Source: Brachypterus glaber
Lineage: Eukaryota > Arthropoda > Insecta > Coleoptera > Kateretidae
Length of the DNA stretch: 64,000 nt
Assembly (NCBI GenBank): GCA_958510825.1
Contig: OY294050.1
Coordinates: 11,323,340-11,387,339, forward strand
Reading direction: 5' to 3'
Positions 9,075 through 22,000 of this stretch are shown here, one piece after another. Positions within the stretch are counted from its first letter, which is position 1, and each line of letters opens with the position of its first letter. The notes beneath the pieces were generated by a model that was not told the origin of the DNA, did not search any database, and was given only the letters and a program-made list of their open reading frames with translations. The position numbers and the translations under genes were made by a program.

Positions 9075-11802
9075 ATGTTTGAGAAGAGGCTGATTTTTCT
9101 TCTTGTCGTACTTCAGCTGACTGTCAGTCAAGAAACAGATCCAAAAATAGCTGAACAACTTTGTATCCTTTTAATTTATTAATAGTCCTCATTTATATTC
9201 TTTTAAGAGTGTTAAGAATTTCCTATAGGACATTGTGGGGTAAAAGTGGACGTAATAAATGATTACTTATAATGCGCATTTTTCGGTCGGCCGATCATCG
9301 GCATGCCGATGATTGGCAAAAGGATCATCGTTGCGCCAACCAGACGTTGGCAATTGATAGTCTATTTATCATCATCATAAAATCGACATAACGCGTTGGC
9401 ACAATGATCATTGACTTGCAGAAGTTGGTGTAACGTTAACCAGACATTGTTTATTGAATATCAATTTATCATCATAAAGTCGTCATAACAACGTTGGTAC
9501 AATGATCATTGGCGTGCCGACGTTGGCTTAGCAGTATAATGCCAACGTCAGGTTATAACCCGACGTTGACAATTGAGAATCAATCATATATGATGACTTT
9601 ATAAAGTCATGATAACTTTGACGAAATGCTCATTGGCGCGCCGACGTTGGATTAACGTCAATCCGACGATGGCAATTAGTTTATTATTATCATAAAGCCA
9701 ACATTTGGCGCATCGATTTATTCATAGATGTCAAATTCTCCTAATGCGTTATTTAACAAGTTTATTGGTGGGAGTTTTTTTAACCTGAAACTTTCAAATA
9801 TCTGGAATAGTATTCGACGAATGTAGGGGAAGTCGGGGTTAACTGGTCCACCTGGATTTTATCATATTTTTTTATTAGTATTGGGGCCTTATGGCAAATT
9901 CTAGTGATATTTAGTTAGTAGTATTGTTTAAAGTATTATGACGGGCCGTGTAAGATGTAGTAAAGAAAGTTAATTTTTTCGATGAAAAGTAGGTATTTAT
10001 CTTAACTTTTATTTTTTAATTAATACTTTATTATTAATAGGAGGATCTAAACTAATATTTTACCTAATATACTGAGTATTTTGTTAATTATTCTGTATAA
10101 TGCCTTCTAATATCTTATTAAGTATTTAAATTTATGATTTCATTCAGTGGTGTCACTCTGGGTTAACTGGTTTGGGGTTAACTGGACCACTTATGTCAAT
10201 ATTAATTAGTTCGGGGTTAACAATTTAACATATGTTGTCTAATTTTATGTTAGAATTAAATTTTATTTGATTTAAAATCGTTTTTATTCATAATAATTAC
10301 AATACATTTTTGTTAGTGTAACAGTTAACCCTGAGTAGTGGTCCAGTTAACCCTGAGTAGTGGTCCAGTTAACCCTGCCTTTTGGGGTTAACTGGTCCAG
10401 CAGGGTTAACTGGTTTATCATTAATAACTTTTTTTATATAAATAATATTTGTCTGAAGTATTAATATGTTCTAACTATAGTAATAATCTACCTTTTGCTA
10501 TAGAAAATAGGTTTTTCAAAAACTAGATCTGAAAAAAAGCGGCCCAGTTAACCCCGACTTCCCCTAATGTCGGCCGACCAGTGGCCGATTATAAAATGTT
10601 TGGCATGGGGGCATTAATGGCAAAAATAAAAAAACGTATAGGGAATACTGGGGTAAACGTGGACGTTTATGTACGTATATAATCGATATATCGATTATAC
10701 AGCCCCACAAAAAAAGGTCGTGCATGATAACGTGCTACAGAATAGCGCATATAGCCTCAAAATTTTGCGCTAGGGCCAAAAAAAACCTAAAATAGGGTAA
10801 AAGCGTATCTGGCATATTATGACAACAAATATGTATAAAAAATAGTACCGCGTCCTGTGAACTCACGAGCCCTTAAGGGCTCAGACTACCCTAAAGTAGG
10901 GTAAAATCGCCCTAAAATGGGGTTAAACCACCCCCTTAATGAAAATACGATTAATAAATACAGGGTGACCCAACTTAGGCAGCGATTTTCTCGAAAACTA
11001 TAAGAGATAATCAAGTTCTGCAAAAACACCTTAAATGGGACAACAATATCTATAAAAAGTAGCCAAAAATAAAATCCTTCTAAAATTCTACGTAAAACAT
11101 CGCTTATCTTAGAATCATACAACTTTCCCAATATTTATTTTAATAATATTCTTAGAACTATTTTGTGCTATGCGGGTAAGTATATACTGAAAGTTCACAT
11201 GTGTCCCATCCTCTTCTACGAGTTGTAATATTTCTTCCTTATTTTATTCAGATATAAAACTTTTCAGAAAACAACGGATAGAGCAGTTAACAGCTGTTAA
11301 AAACTTTTTAAGAATACCAAGTTATGAGAAACTGTATAACATGGTTACAGTTATGGCCGAAAAAGTATTTACAGTTATTCAGGATAGTCGGGCTACAATT
11401 GAATCTTCTTCGTATATCCCTGGAGTCTCAGATTTTCCTCTCGACGAACGGATTCGAAATGCTCTGACGAATATTTTAGAGAATACGGCGCTTTTTGCTG
11501 AAATAGTTTTAAGGTTTCCCGAACTTTCTGCATCAGTATTAAAAATTAACAATAATTGGGGCATTTTGCTTCAGTGGGGCATTGCTTTTAGTTCTCAAGC
11601 AAAGTATTTGCTTGACCAAAGTACTGTAATGTTGCTGCATTACGTAAGCCAAGAGTTAAGTCATGTGGAAAAAGATCCAAACTATATAAATCCATATCGG
11701 GTTTTAGATGAAATTAAAAAAGAAAAAGAAAAGGAGGCGAAAATTAAAAGGAAAAATAAGAAAAAGATAAAGAAAGGCCCAAGAATACATTACGACTTGT
11801 AA
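9075..11802 (+). CDS. CCDC134: Coiled-coil domain-containing protein 134 (CCDC134)
   Basis: Two coding exons, 9075-9162 and 11252-11802, phase 1 intron, giving 212 residues (human protein 229). The start ATG at 9075 opens a signal peptide: a charged MFEKR, then a hydrophobic core IFLLVVLQLTVSQ, with cleavage likely before QETDP. Diagnostic segments after the splice are RKQRIEQL, then QDSRA, ENTALFAEIVLRFP, NNWGILLQWGIAF, EKDPNYINPY and a lysine-rich tail ending KKIKKGPRI. All align with the vertebrate family. CCDC134 is an ER-lumen protein reported to act with the chaperone GRP94/gp96. The last four residues, HYDL, could be a weak KDEL-like retrieval signal (the human protein ends QSEL). An AATAAA at 11803-11808 directly follows the stop. 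The intron carries a tandem array and a transposon. The neighbour, NDUFC2, is divergent. Confidence 0.95.
9330..9720 (+). repeat. Diverged tandem array (about 4 units) in the CCDC134 intron
   Basis: About four units of roughly 75-125 bp. They share a core of CGACGTTGRCAATTGA, then TTTATCATCATAAAGTCG, then CGTTGGCACAATGATCATTGG and CGTGCCGACG. The units differ by indels and point changes, so the array is old. It lies inside a larger GC-enriched block flanked by TCGGTCGGCCGATC at about 9281 and GTCGGCCGACC at about 10569, which may be the ends of a host element. Confidence 0.6.
9825..10565. mobile_element. 741-bp element with AGGGGAAGTCGGGG ends and 5-bp target duplication
   Basis: The left end AGGGGAAGTCGGGGTTAACT (9825 on) is the perfect inverse of the right end, and the match runs about 22 bp. 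AATGT is duplicated at 9820-9824 and 10566-10570. Inside, the terminal motif GGGGTTAACTGG or CCAGTTAACCC recurs at least six times, in both orientations, at 10160-10190 and 10320-10415. There is no ORF. The element has inserted into the 9280-10600 block of the CCDC134 intron. Confidence 0.85.
10571..11251. other. Remaining CCDC134 intron sequence
   Basis: This part holds the right flank of the interrupted block (GTCGGCCGACCAGTGGCC), a TACAGGGTGACCC segment at 10959 that resembles the ends of several elements here, and a GAATATTCTTAGAACTATT motif at about 11147. The acceptor TTATTTTATTCAG ends at 11251. No coding sequence is seen. Confidence 0.45.
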
Positions 11803-11808
11803 AATAAA
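11803..11808 (+). terminator. Poly(A) signal AATAAA for CCDC134
   Basis: AATAAA begins immediately after the stop codon. The 3' UTR would be very short; ATAAAT at about 11839 is an alternative. Confidence 0.5.
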
Positions 11809-11842
11809 AACGTAATTTTAAAATTCATGTTTGTGTACATAA

Positions 11843-12410
11843 ATACAGAGCGTGTTAAAAGTCCGCTCCCCTTTAACTTTTGAACGGTTTAGGATATCAA
11901 TTTTAAATTTGAAACGCGTAAATAACATATCCCAAATAAATTTTTGGTATATATTTTATGTTTAAGGGTCACAATGGTGGCAGGGGGGCAAAGGGGTACA
12001 TGTTTTTAATGAAAAGGGGTCGTGTGATACATCACTTTAAAGCTTATAAAATTCTCCATTTGCACATTTATTTTTTTATTTTTTCGGAGCAACTTTTGGG
12101 GATTTAAAATAGGTTTTAGGTTTTATCTAAATAAGTTACAAAAGAAAACACTTAAAAAAATGTTTAAAAAATTTAGAAATATATGGTCGAATAGAGAATT
12201 TTATGAGCTTTAAAATTATGAATCACACGACCTCCTTTTCTATTTAAATAAATGTTCCCCTTGCCCCCCTGTCTACTGGCCCCCTCATCACATAAAATAT
12301 ATACCAAAAAGTTATCTGAATCTTATTTGCGTGTTCAAAATTTCAAAATGATATCTAAAGCCGTTCAAAAGTTAAAGGGGGGGGGGCAGACTGTTGACAC
12401 GCTCTGTATA
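11843..12410. mobile_element. Palindromic element, ATACAGAGCGTGT ends
   Basis: The left end ATACAGAGCGTGTTAAAAGT and the inverse right end (…CACGCTCTGTAT) flank matching arms that both contain CTTTAACTTTTGAACGG and, further in, GGGGTCGTGTGATACATCAC and its inverse. Total 568 bp. Related, more diverged sequence is at 33718-34163, 47640-48127 and about 51650-51700. No ORF. Confidence 0.7.
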
Positions 12411-13048
12411 TACAGCATATACTAATGTTGTATTTAACGTAGATATAATTTATATGAAACCAAAGAACAATAAATAAAATTGAATTAATTAGCTAACTCT
12501 AGGTACTCTGCTACCTAGTGTTAGTAGGGTTCTAATGCGGTAATATAAAGGATTTTGGAACGTTAACGTACCGGGGCTTACAAGAAAAAAAATAACAGTT
12601 AACAATAATTTATTATATATATATAAATTTAATTACATGTAAACTTTAAATATTATTGTTATTAAAAAAATTTAATTATTTTGAAGAGAAATTTTACATT
12701 TAAAATGTTTATAAATTTTTAATCTTTTTTTCGCGTAACAAAAATAAACGAAAATTTTTATTATTAAATAATTTATTTACTAGGTATGACTTTATTTTAA
12801 AAGCGTCCTGCTCAAACCCGGTAAATGAAAATTTTGTCACTAGATTCTTCTGGTTTTTAAAAACATTTTAATTTTCATTAAACGGATTTAAGTATGATAC
12901 CTTTTATTTGTTGATATAAGAAACAAAAAAAATCTCCAGAAACTGGAAATTATTTTTTTTTCTTATATTGGTGTCCTCAATTTTGGTTCAGAATTTTTGG
13001 ATCACCCTGTAGTTAATTTAAGGAATTAAAATTTTGTCCTAATATATT
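12411..13048. other. Convergent intergenic region between CCDC134 and the chitin deacetylase
   Basis: AT-rich sequence with no gene. An ATCACCCTGTA segment at 13001-13011 matches (inverse) the TACAGGGTGAT ends of the 13370-14050 element and may be a relic of a similar insertion. Confidence 0.4.
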
Positions 13049-16000
13049 TTATACATTATCAGGAACGTAGTTGTCTTTGTTGGGTATACCAGACCCTGTG
13101 GCATCACCTAACCATGGGTATTGGTTGGGACAATCAGTACATGTTTCCAGATACCTGAAAAAAATAATAGTCATAATACTAATATATATTTAATTACATT
13201 TTCCTGTCTGTCCGTATTTTTTGTGACAATTGTCATACTATATTATGTCATTTTGTTAAATTTAAACTTTCAATCGCTATAATATATACCTACATATTAA
13301 ATTGCAAAAATTATTATTTTTTTAACTTTCCCATAATAATAAATATTGGGGTCAAGGGAGGTTTACATATACAGGGTGATCAGTAACCGCCATGTCAACA
13401 TTTAAGAGGTGATTCTACATCCAAAAATATGAAAAAAAGTTTCTATAAAGATTGGTCCGAAAATGAGCCCTAAGGGAGCTACGACCCTTCGAAGATGACA
13501 TATTAATTGGGGAACAAAAAAAAGCATGAATAAAATATTGATGCTGCGGGTGATTTTTCATTTAAAATTGAGTAATAGCCTTTTAAAAAGGAGTAATAGC
13601 CTTTTAAAAAGTAACATTTTTGGTGGCACAAAATGTTACCTCCACTTAATTGCATTTTTTTAACGGTTGCTCCTACAGTGACTATATAACATTTTTTATG
13701 TATTTTAACACAAGGAATCTATATTTTTTACAAAAAATCAAAAAAAAATAGACATAAAAAAGTTTGGGGCAAAAATGCCTCATATTTTGTCCGTCTAGGC
13801 ACGCCTCTGGATAAATTAAAAAAAAAATAAATTAACTTATTGCCCTTATTAATGCTAGTGTACGTAAAAAAACTCGTCGCTTTAGCTTAAAGGATACCAG
13901 AGTTATTAATTAAAAACCTTATTTTTATTACAATTTTAAAGCCCCCTTAGGGCTCATTTCCGGACCAATCTTTATAGGAACTTTTTTTGATATTTTTGGA
14001 TGTAGAACCACCACTTAAATTTTGGCATGCCAGTTATTGATCACCCTGTATGTTTACATGTTTTTTTAACCTCGTACTATTTTACTTAATTAAGCATCCC
14101 CTAAGTCCAGGGCTTGTGTGGGCTGAGCTAGTAGTAGTGGAACCACCGGCTTTAACTGACTTTCGAACTAGTTTATAGGGAGTGTCTGTCGCCTTCGCCA
14201 AATTAATTAACTGAAAAGGGCAATCAACGAGAGTGAGAATCGAACTCACGCTAGACGGCGTTTTAAGTATTTGAATTAGATGTCCTAACCCGCTCGCCTA
14301 TTTCTACCATGTAAAACTGTATGATACCTAGCTAGCCCAATATTACATACATTACATGCATATTACAAAAGCTTTCGTTGTTTTCGTTTTGACTAAAAAT
14401 TCAATCTTTTTTAAGTTTTTTAGAATTATCATATAAATTATTTTTTTTTTTATTTTTTTAGTTGTATTGTATTTTTTGATTTTTTTTTGTGTTTTTTTTG
14501 TTAATTTTTTCTGTCAAAATTAAGTAGGGGATTTTTGTTTTGTTTTCATCAGTATTTTTACTTTCTGATGCCAGAAAAGCATAGTTTGATGTTATTTTAA
14601 CTAACAGGATTTCTAGAAAAGGATGGAATTAAATTCTTTATACATGCACATGTAAATGGGTGGTCTTTACCATTATTAATAAATTGTGGGTAATAAAAAA
14701 TAAATACCTGGTATCGGTGAAATTCATGTCGGGCGTTTTAAAGTTTAGAGCACATTTGTTGGAATTGTTGCATGACTGGGGGATGTTTTCTTTTTTCTTG
14801 TTGCAGTTCCACGCTTCGAAATTGTTTAATTCTTTTATTGTTTTCGGGTCGGTCATCCAGGTCAATGCTTGGGTGTTTGTCACGAACCAAACGTCGGGTC
14901 TGTAAACAAGAGAAAATTAAAATTAAAAAAAAGCACATATTTTTTTTAACATTTTTTTTTAAAAATTAATAAATTTTAAAATAAAAAAAAATAAAATATA
15001 TAGTTGAACAGAGATTTTTAAAATGATAATGAAAAAATAAGAAACTTTTTTTTATTTGTTCGTCTGTTCGTCTGATGTCACGATTTTTATATATACTCAA
15101 GAACGAATAATCCGATTGACACGAAATTTTTTTTTGGATTTTTTTTAAACATTTTTCGTTTTTCGCAAGTTTTTTTATTTTATTTTTTTTTGTATTTGGG
15201 AAAATGAAATATACCATTTACTGTGAATAGTATATAATGGAATAAGTAGTATTACATATCTTCACGACTTGTTTATGTTTTTATATCTTGCCATGTCTGC
15301 AGAGTTTCTCAATTTTTCGTAAAATATGGGCCAATTTTTTTCAAAATTTGTAAGATAAAAGTATTTTTTTCCTTTTGATTTTTTGAGTTTAACCCCTAAT
15401 AACTTATTTGTTTTTGGGTAATTATTTTCAAAAACAATGGGGATGTTCCTCTCGTGGAACTTGATTTTTCCTGAAAATTTCGAGTTAATCGGATAATTTT
15501 TTCTTGAGTTATCGTCCTTACAAAAAACTCAACATCGGACGGATGGACAGACATTTTTAATGCAATTTTTTCCTCAACACATTTGCACTCAAGGATTTAG
15601 ATCTAGGACATTTTTTGACAAAACTACCGTTAATGGTATTACACTATAATCTTCCAGCGCCTACGTGCTGTGAACAGTAATAATAATATTAAAGTGTTAC
15701 TTATGAAGTGTGTAGCTTATTTAAATTTAGGTAATTTAATTTTCATCATATTGCATTTTCGTCCACGTGGAATATTATAAAAAATGTCGCGTGCCCAAGT
15801 TTATATACCCTACATCAGATTTAACCTTGTATAACTTGCCATAAAACTAATTATTAAATAAACTTTAATATATGTTACTGTTTTTACAACATATTTTGAC
15901 ATGCAAAAGCTGAATCAAGTTTCCTTTTGCTGCCAATTCTACATTCTTTATTTACACATTAAAATATTTATATCGAAAATCAATTTGAAAACAATTCTGC

Positions 16001-19000
16001 TAATGGCCGTCGCACAGCGGCGAAGGAAGCCATTAGGTTTTATTTTTTGAGCGATGGAGAATAGAATTTTTATAATGAATTACTTAATCTACATATCATG
16101 ACCATTAGGCAGACTAACATCTCTACTCTAAATTTCTCTACTCCCTAACATCCCTACTCCATAACATCCCTACTCCACAACAACTACTCCGTAACATCTC
16201 TACTCCATAACATTTCTACTCCGTAACAACTCTACTCCACACTATAAGGACTTTATTAGCCACTTAATAATAAATGAGCAGTTCAAAGAACAAAGAATCT
16301 TCTTCTTCTAGATTATTTTATTTATTTCGTAGAAAACGTTTATCTTTAAATTCAAATCTAGAACAATCATAAATGAATTATTCTAAAAGCCACAATGACC
16401 GCGTACTCTTAATATGCACTAAGTAAGTAATTAATAAATTAAATTCATATTTGACAGTGACTTAGCATGACAAATATTCATTTGAGTTAAGACAAGTGGC
16501 TAATCGAGTGCATATAGTGCGGAGTAGAGTTGTTACGGAGTAGAGATGTTATGGAGTAGAGATGTTATGGAGTAGAGATGTTACGGAGTAGAGTTGTTGT
16601 GGAGTAGGGATGTTATGGAGTAGGGATGTTAGGGAGTAGAGAAATTTAGAGTAGAGATGTTAGTCTGCCGACCATTATACATTTTTAAAATGTTTGTTAA
16701 CCGCTTGACTTACATTTATGAGACATTCGTAAATTTTAGTGAGGCAACTTTGGCGAATTTTCGGCACGGGTAGAATCTTTTGATCATTTTGAAATTTGGC
16801 AAATAATTTTGTATGCTCAAAAGAAAAAAAAATAAGATTTCAAGCCCTTTAAATTTTTCACCTATAAAAAAATTACAGACAATTTTCAACGATTTTTTAC
16901 GATTTATAGTAATTTTACTAATTTTAGAGCCCCCATTAGTACCCTTAGATAATGTTTGATCAGAGTTTTCTAGTTACACCTTAATGAACATTTTAAGATA
17001 ATAAAAAATAGGTCCTTATAGAGTAACCTTTTCAGAATCACTAAAAAAATAACATTTTAGGTTTTGGTATAAGGCCTGTAAGTCGCGGTCTCGAAAACGT
17101 TACGCCGCGTTACAGAGGGGGGCTGGGTGTCAGTAAAAATCTTACGTAACACTTAAAAAATTATAAACTTATAAAATGTTTATTGGATCACGTTTTTAAC
17201 AATGATCTAGGTCTCGAAAATGTTACGCCGCGTTACATGGGGGGGGGGTGGGGGTCAAAAATGGCCAAATTTTGCGTTACGTAATACTTGAACGCTCCCT
17301 TAGCTATTAGGTATAAATATTACTAAACTTACAATGTCTCTATCCAATCTAAAAATTTATGCAATCCAAGTTCTAATTGTTTGATACCAAACCAGTTCGT
17401 GTGGAAAGGCATCATGTAAGGCGCCCTGTTCTGATCGTAGTGTCTGAGGAAGTCTTCTTGCAACCATTCGAAAACCTCATTCGCGTCGTGGTTATGGAGG
17501 ACACATTGATCTAAATATGGACAATGACCGCCCTCGAAGCCTTCTACGTAATGGGTGTTTAATGGAATTTCCCAGACTCCTGTAACAAAAATACTTGGAC
17601 TGAATTTCAAAGTAATTAAAAAGAAAAACACAAAATACGAGGAAAATTTGGCTGGTGGTCTTTCTTTATAACCTTTTTGGTTTTTACCTTAACCCTTTTC
17701 TACAGACACTCTGTTATAAGAACGTTGCTACAGACATGGCGTAAAAATTACGCCCACAACATAAAATTCTCAAAAAACGTAAAATCTAAAATTTTCATAA
17801 CGTTATTTTTGGCGCTTCCTGATTTTGTATAATAACGTAAAAAGTCTCCTTAAACTTTCTGCGTTCAGATTTAGTGCTTAATGCGTGAAAGGTACTGAGA
17901 CGCACAAAGCTGCAAGTCTCAGGAGCTTGAAGAAATCACAATGTCTACACACTCAGGCGTAAAATATACGCCGTATCTGTAGCTTAGGGTTAAGGGAAAA
18001 ATTAATGTTCTAGAACATGTTGCTGCTACGTATTTTTTGATATGTTTTGATACCCTAAGAAATATTAAGGTCTGCATGCTTTTCCATTAAGCCCATATTA
18101 AATATCTAAAACTAGATTAGTTTGTAAAGGATGTCATTTTACCTGGGAATGATTTAGTGGGACAGGTTCCAGATTTACATTCATGTGGGATTTTGTAGTC
18201 TAGAGTGTATGGCCAAATTGGTATGGGCAATGCTGGTACACCAATGGAACTGTCGTAAATAAACCCAAACTCTTCTAACACCTAAACATTAGAAAATAAC
18301 CATTATCTTTAATATGCTTATGAAGTTTACTTTTTATTTTTGATCAGCAAGTAATTGTTTGACTGAAAGCCGGCTGATTTCGTAATTTGTTCTAAATCAC
18401 ATTAGGGGTCGTCCATAAAATACGTCACACAAATTGACCCCCTATTGGGGGGAGCAGCCAAAATATGAAATATGCCGTGCGATTATAAAGTGCCGAACAC
18501 TTTTTAATGCAAAACTGGCATTAGCGATAAGTAAAATGCATGAAAGCTGTGTGCGTTTTACTGGCCACCGAGCTGTTGTACATAGCAATCACATGGGCTT
18601 GTCGCGCACAACTCTAACATAGGCGTGGCTTCAAACGAAGAGTATTTTATTTTCAAACTGTTCGGCACTTTATAATCGCACTGTATACATCCTTTAATAA
18701 CGCGAGAAACGGGGTATGAAGTGTATGAATTTTGGTCAATTTGCGTGACGTATTTTATGGGCGAGCCCTTAATAGAATTATGTGTAAACCTAATTTAATT
18801 CTAATCCTTATACCTAATGATAAGTAGGTAATGGTTAATCTAGACCATAATGTTAATACTAATGTTAATCTTAAAAGTAGCATTATTGTGTCTATGAATT
18901 ATCACCATTACCTTTTAAAACGTAAAGATATTGAGTATATTATGCACCTAGTATGCGAACTAAGTCTTTAGTGTTCGAGACTGAAGTTTTTTTGCTGAGA

Positions 19001-22000
19001 CGGAGTCGAGGCAAAAAATCAGTCGAGAACACTTAAGACAGTTCGCATACGTGGTGCATATACAATTTTTTCTACTACCTAAAGCTAATAACTCCAAATA
19101 TTAGTTAAAAATCAAGTTTAAAAATTATTTTGACATAGCTGTCACTTTGACAAAAAAGTTGAAAAAAGTTAGCAGTTGACACATTTTTTTTTTATTATTG
19201 ACCGTCATCAATAAACAATGCTTAACAACGGTCAATAATAAATGAGTCCACTGATTTTATTGGTTGCCAAGGTAAACAAGCCTTGACAACGGTAGATAAT
19301 ATGTAAGCTAGCACTTAATTAGGTAGTAGAAAAATTCAATTTTCTTACTTTGTATTGCGTGTTACGCCCAGGTTTCAAAAAAGGAGCTCTCATCCCCACA
19401 ACCTCACTTTTTGATATGTTTGAGAAATGTTTTAAGATATCTCTCATTCCTACCATTTCTCCGACCCATTCTTCGTAACCCTTGTCTTGGAGTCCCATTT
19501 GCAACCTATAAATTGTATTAGTTTATAATTATCTACCGGTATATGGTATACCATTAATAATGGCCCATTATGTCCCAGTAAAATAAACTGATATTGAATT
19601 GAAAAAAAAACTAATTATTATTTATTTTAATTATTATTCGTTGATGATTTTTTGGGAAGAGGGTTGAAATTAATAATACTCAAACTATTTTCTTAAATCG
19701 TGACGTTTCGAGGGTGGTTTCCCTTGTCCTCAGACAAAAATTTAAACCCAGTTTGAATACACGTTAGAGACATACATATATAACGTGTATTCAAACTGGG
19801 TTTAAATTTTTGTCTGAGGACCAGGGAAACCACCCTCGAAACGTCACGATTTAAGAAAATAGTTTGAGTATTATTAATTTCAACCCTCTTCCCAAAAAAA
19901 CATCAACGATTAGAAAAAACCGGGGTAAAAAAACACTAAGATATTTTAATTACACCGGCACACAAAAAAAAATTGTCTGTACACCGGACGCCACCTATCT
20001 ACGGGCATGTTTTTCGACCCGCTGAATACGAATTTCAAGTCAGTTTAGGCCGTCCAGCCTTCAATTTCGAGTAAATTGCAAAAAACCCCAAAAAATAGCG
20101 AAAATTCGATGTTTTGGCAAGAAAAAAAATTTTTGACTCGAAATTGAAGGCTGGACGGCCTAAACTGACTTGAAATTCGTATTCAGCGGGTCGAAAAACT
20201 TGCCCGTAGATAGGTGGCGCCCGGTGTACAGACAATTTTTTTTTTTTCGTGTGCCGGTGTTATTTATTTCGTAAGATGAATTGTGAAGATTTTGAGCTTG
20301 AGAAAAGTTAATTAGGCGAATGGAAAAAGGCTCAAAACACGTTTGCTGCCAGCAAACATGCAGCCTAAAGGTAATAGGTGTGATCCTTAAAAAATCTTAA
20401 TCAACTTCACCATGTAGTTTGCTTAATAATGGGTTGGGTAAAATACTTGAGAAAAGTCTCATAATTTTATGCAGTATAATGGAAAAATGTCTAATAAATG
20501 CATAAATTGAAGAACTTAAAAGAAAGTGGGAAAAAGGAAACATTATGTTGGAAGAACTCTAAGGAACTATATCCTTACGGTTAAATAGTTCTAAGTCAGT
20601 TAAATTATGTATACTACATTACTTACGAAATAGTTTCTGTTGCGATTTCATGTCCCTTACTGGCCAATTCTTGGATCATTTGGTAGTTAGCATATTCGTG
20701 TGAAATAAAGAAGGTTCCTTTTATATCACAGCCATTGGGATTTTGGCGTTTCTTGTTGAACACTTTTTTGTAATGTTCGTAGTTGTTTAAGTTTACTGCA
20801 CCATCGAATGTGAGAAGAATCATTTGTGGAGTCTGAAATAATAATAATAATAAGATTAATCTAATTTTAGATAAAAAAAATGCAGAAACGCAGAAAAGTT
20901 TGTCTTTAGTTTTATAATAGGCTTTAACGAAATTATTTTGGGTAAAATAAAAAGGTTTTATCCAATACATACAGATAATGAGACAATTACCAGCTTTATT
21001 TTAAATAGATAAACTCAATAATAACTCCCGCGTGGCTTTTACTTTATTGAGTGGTTAATTATTTATTTTACCCACTCAACTGTCACTTGTCAAATTATTT
21101 TCTTGTAAATGTCATTAAAATTTTTAATAAAAATATTTCCTAAGCTATTTATTGGATAAAACCTTGTATGGCAGGTTAATTTCCTCATAGGCAATATCTT
21201 ACTTTACCCACTAGTACCATAAACAACAATGTTTAAACGTTTTACAGAACACGTTGGTTAAACCAAATTGATTTGCTTGCTACTCAGAAAATTAACGGAA
21301 CCATCTAGATTTAAAAACTGAACTTTTTGTATAACGAAAAGTTTAATATTTCGGCCCAGGTCGAAAAGTAAAATAGTCGACGTTAAAACTGATAACATTT
21401 AAATACAAACGTCAACTTTTTTGTCGAAATTACCTATTAATTTAATAAGTTTATTACAAATGAATAAAAATAATGTACGATACACGGACCAAACTGTTTT
21501 AGGACGATTACGAAGATTACCAGCCGAGCTCAGGGAGCGAGGTTGGCAACCGTATTTTTCGAGGTATTTTTCGTCCCTGTAACAAACCTGCCCATAACTA
21601 TTTTATCGGTTAAAAAGTAAATCTTTAGGTCGAATCAAATACATTTAATTTTTTGTTACTGTAATTGTTGAACAGCTATGTAAAGCTTTATTTAAAGCAT
21701 GTTTAATTTTTAAATGTCTCATTAGGGTGGACCTTATATGCATTTATTATATTGAAATTTTCATTTAGGTGTAACTAGAAAATTATAAAAATATTTGAGT
21801 GATCGAACTTCTCTAAGGGTACTATGGGGACCCTAAAATCCGCAAAATTGCCATAAATCGTAAAAAATCGTTTAAAATTGTCTGTAATTTATTTATAAGT
21901 GAAAAATTTAAAGCACTTAAGGTTTATTTTTTTCCTTTTGAGCATGCCAAATTTCAAAATGATCAAAAGATCCTAACCCGCGCCGAAAATCCGCCAAAGT

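Noticed and set aside
14222..14308. Functional tRNA gene
   Set aside because: The A and B boxes are degenerate and no proper acceptor stem forms; it fits a SINE head better.
16108..16669. CRISPR-like array of regular short repeats
   Set aside because: The repeats are head to tail without spacers, inverted between arms, in an animal intron, with a target-site duplication.
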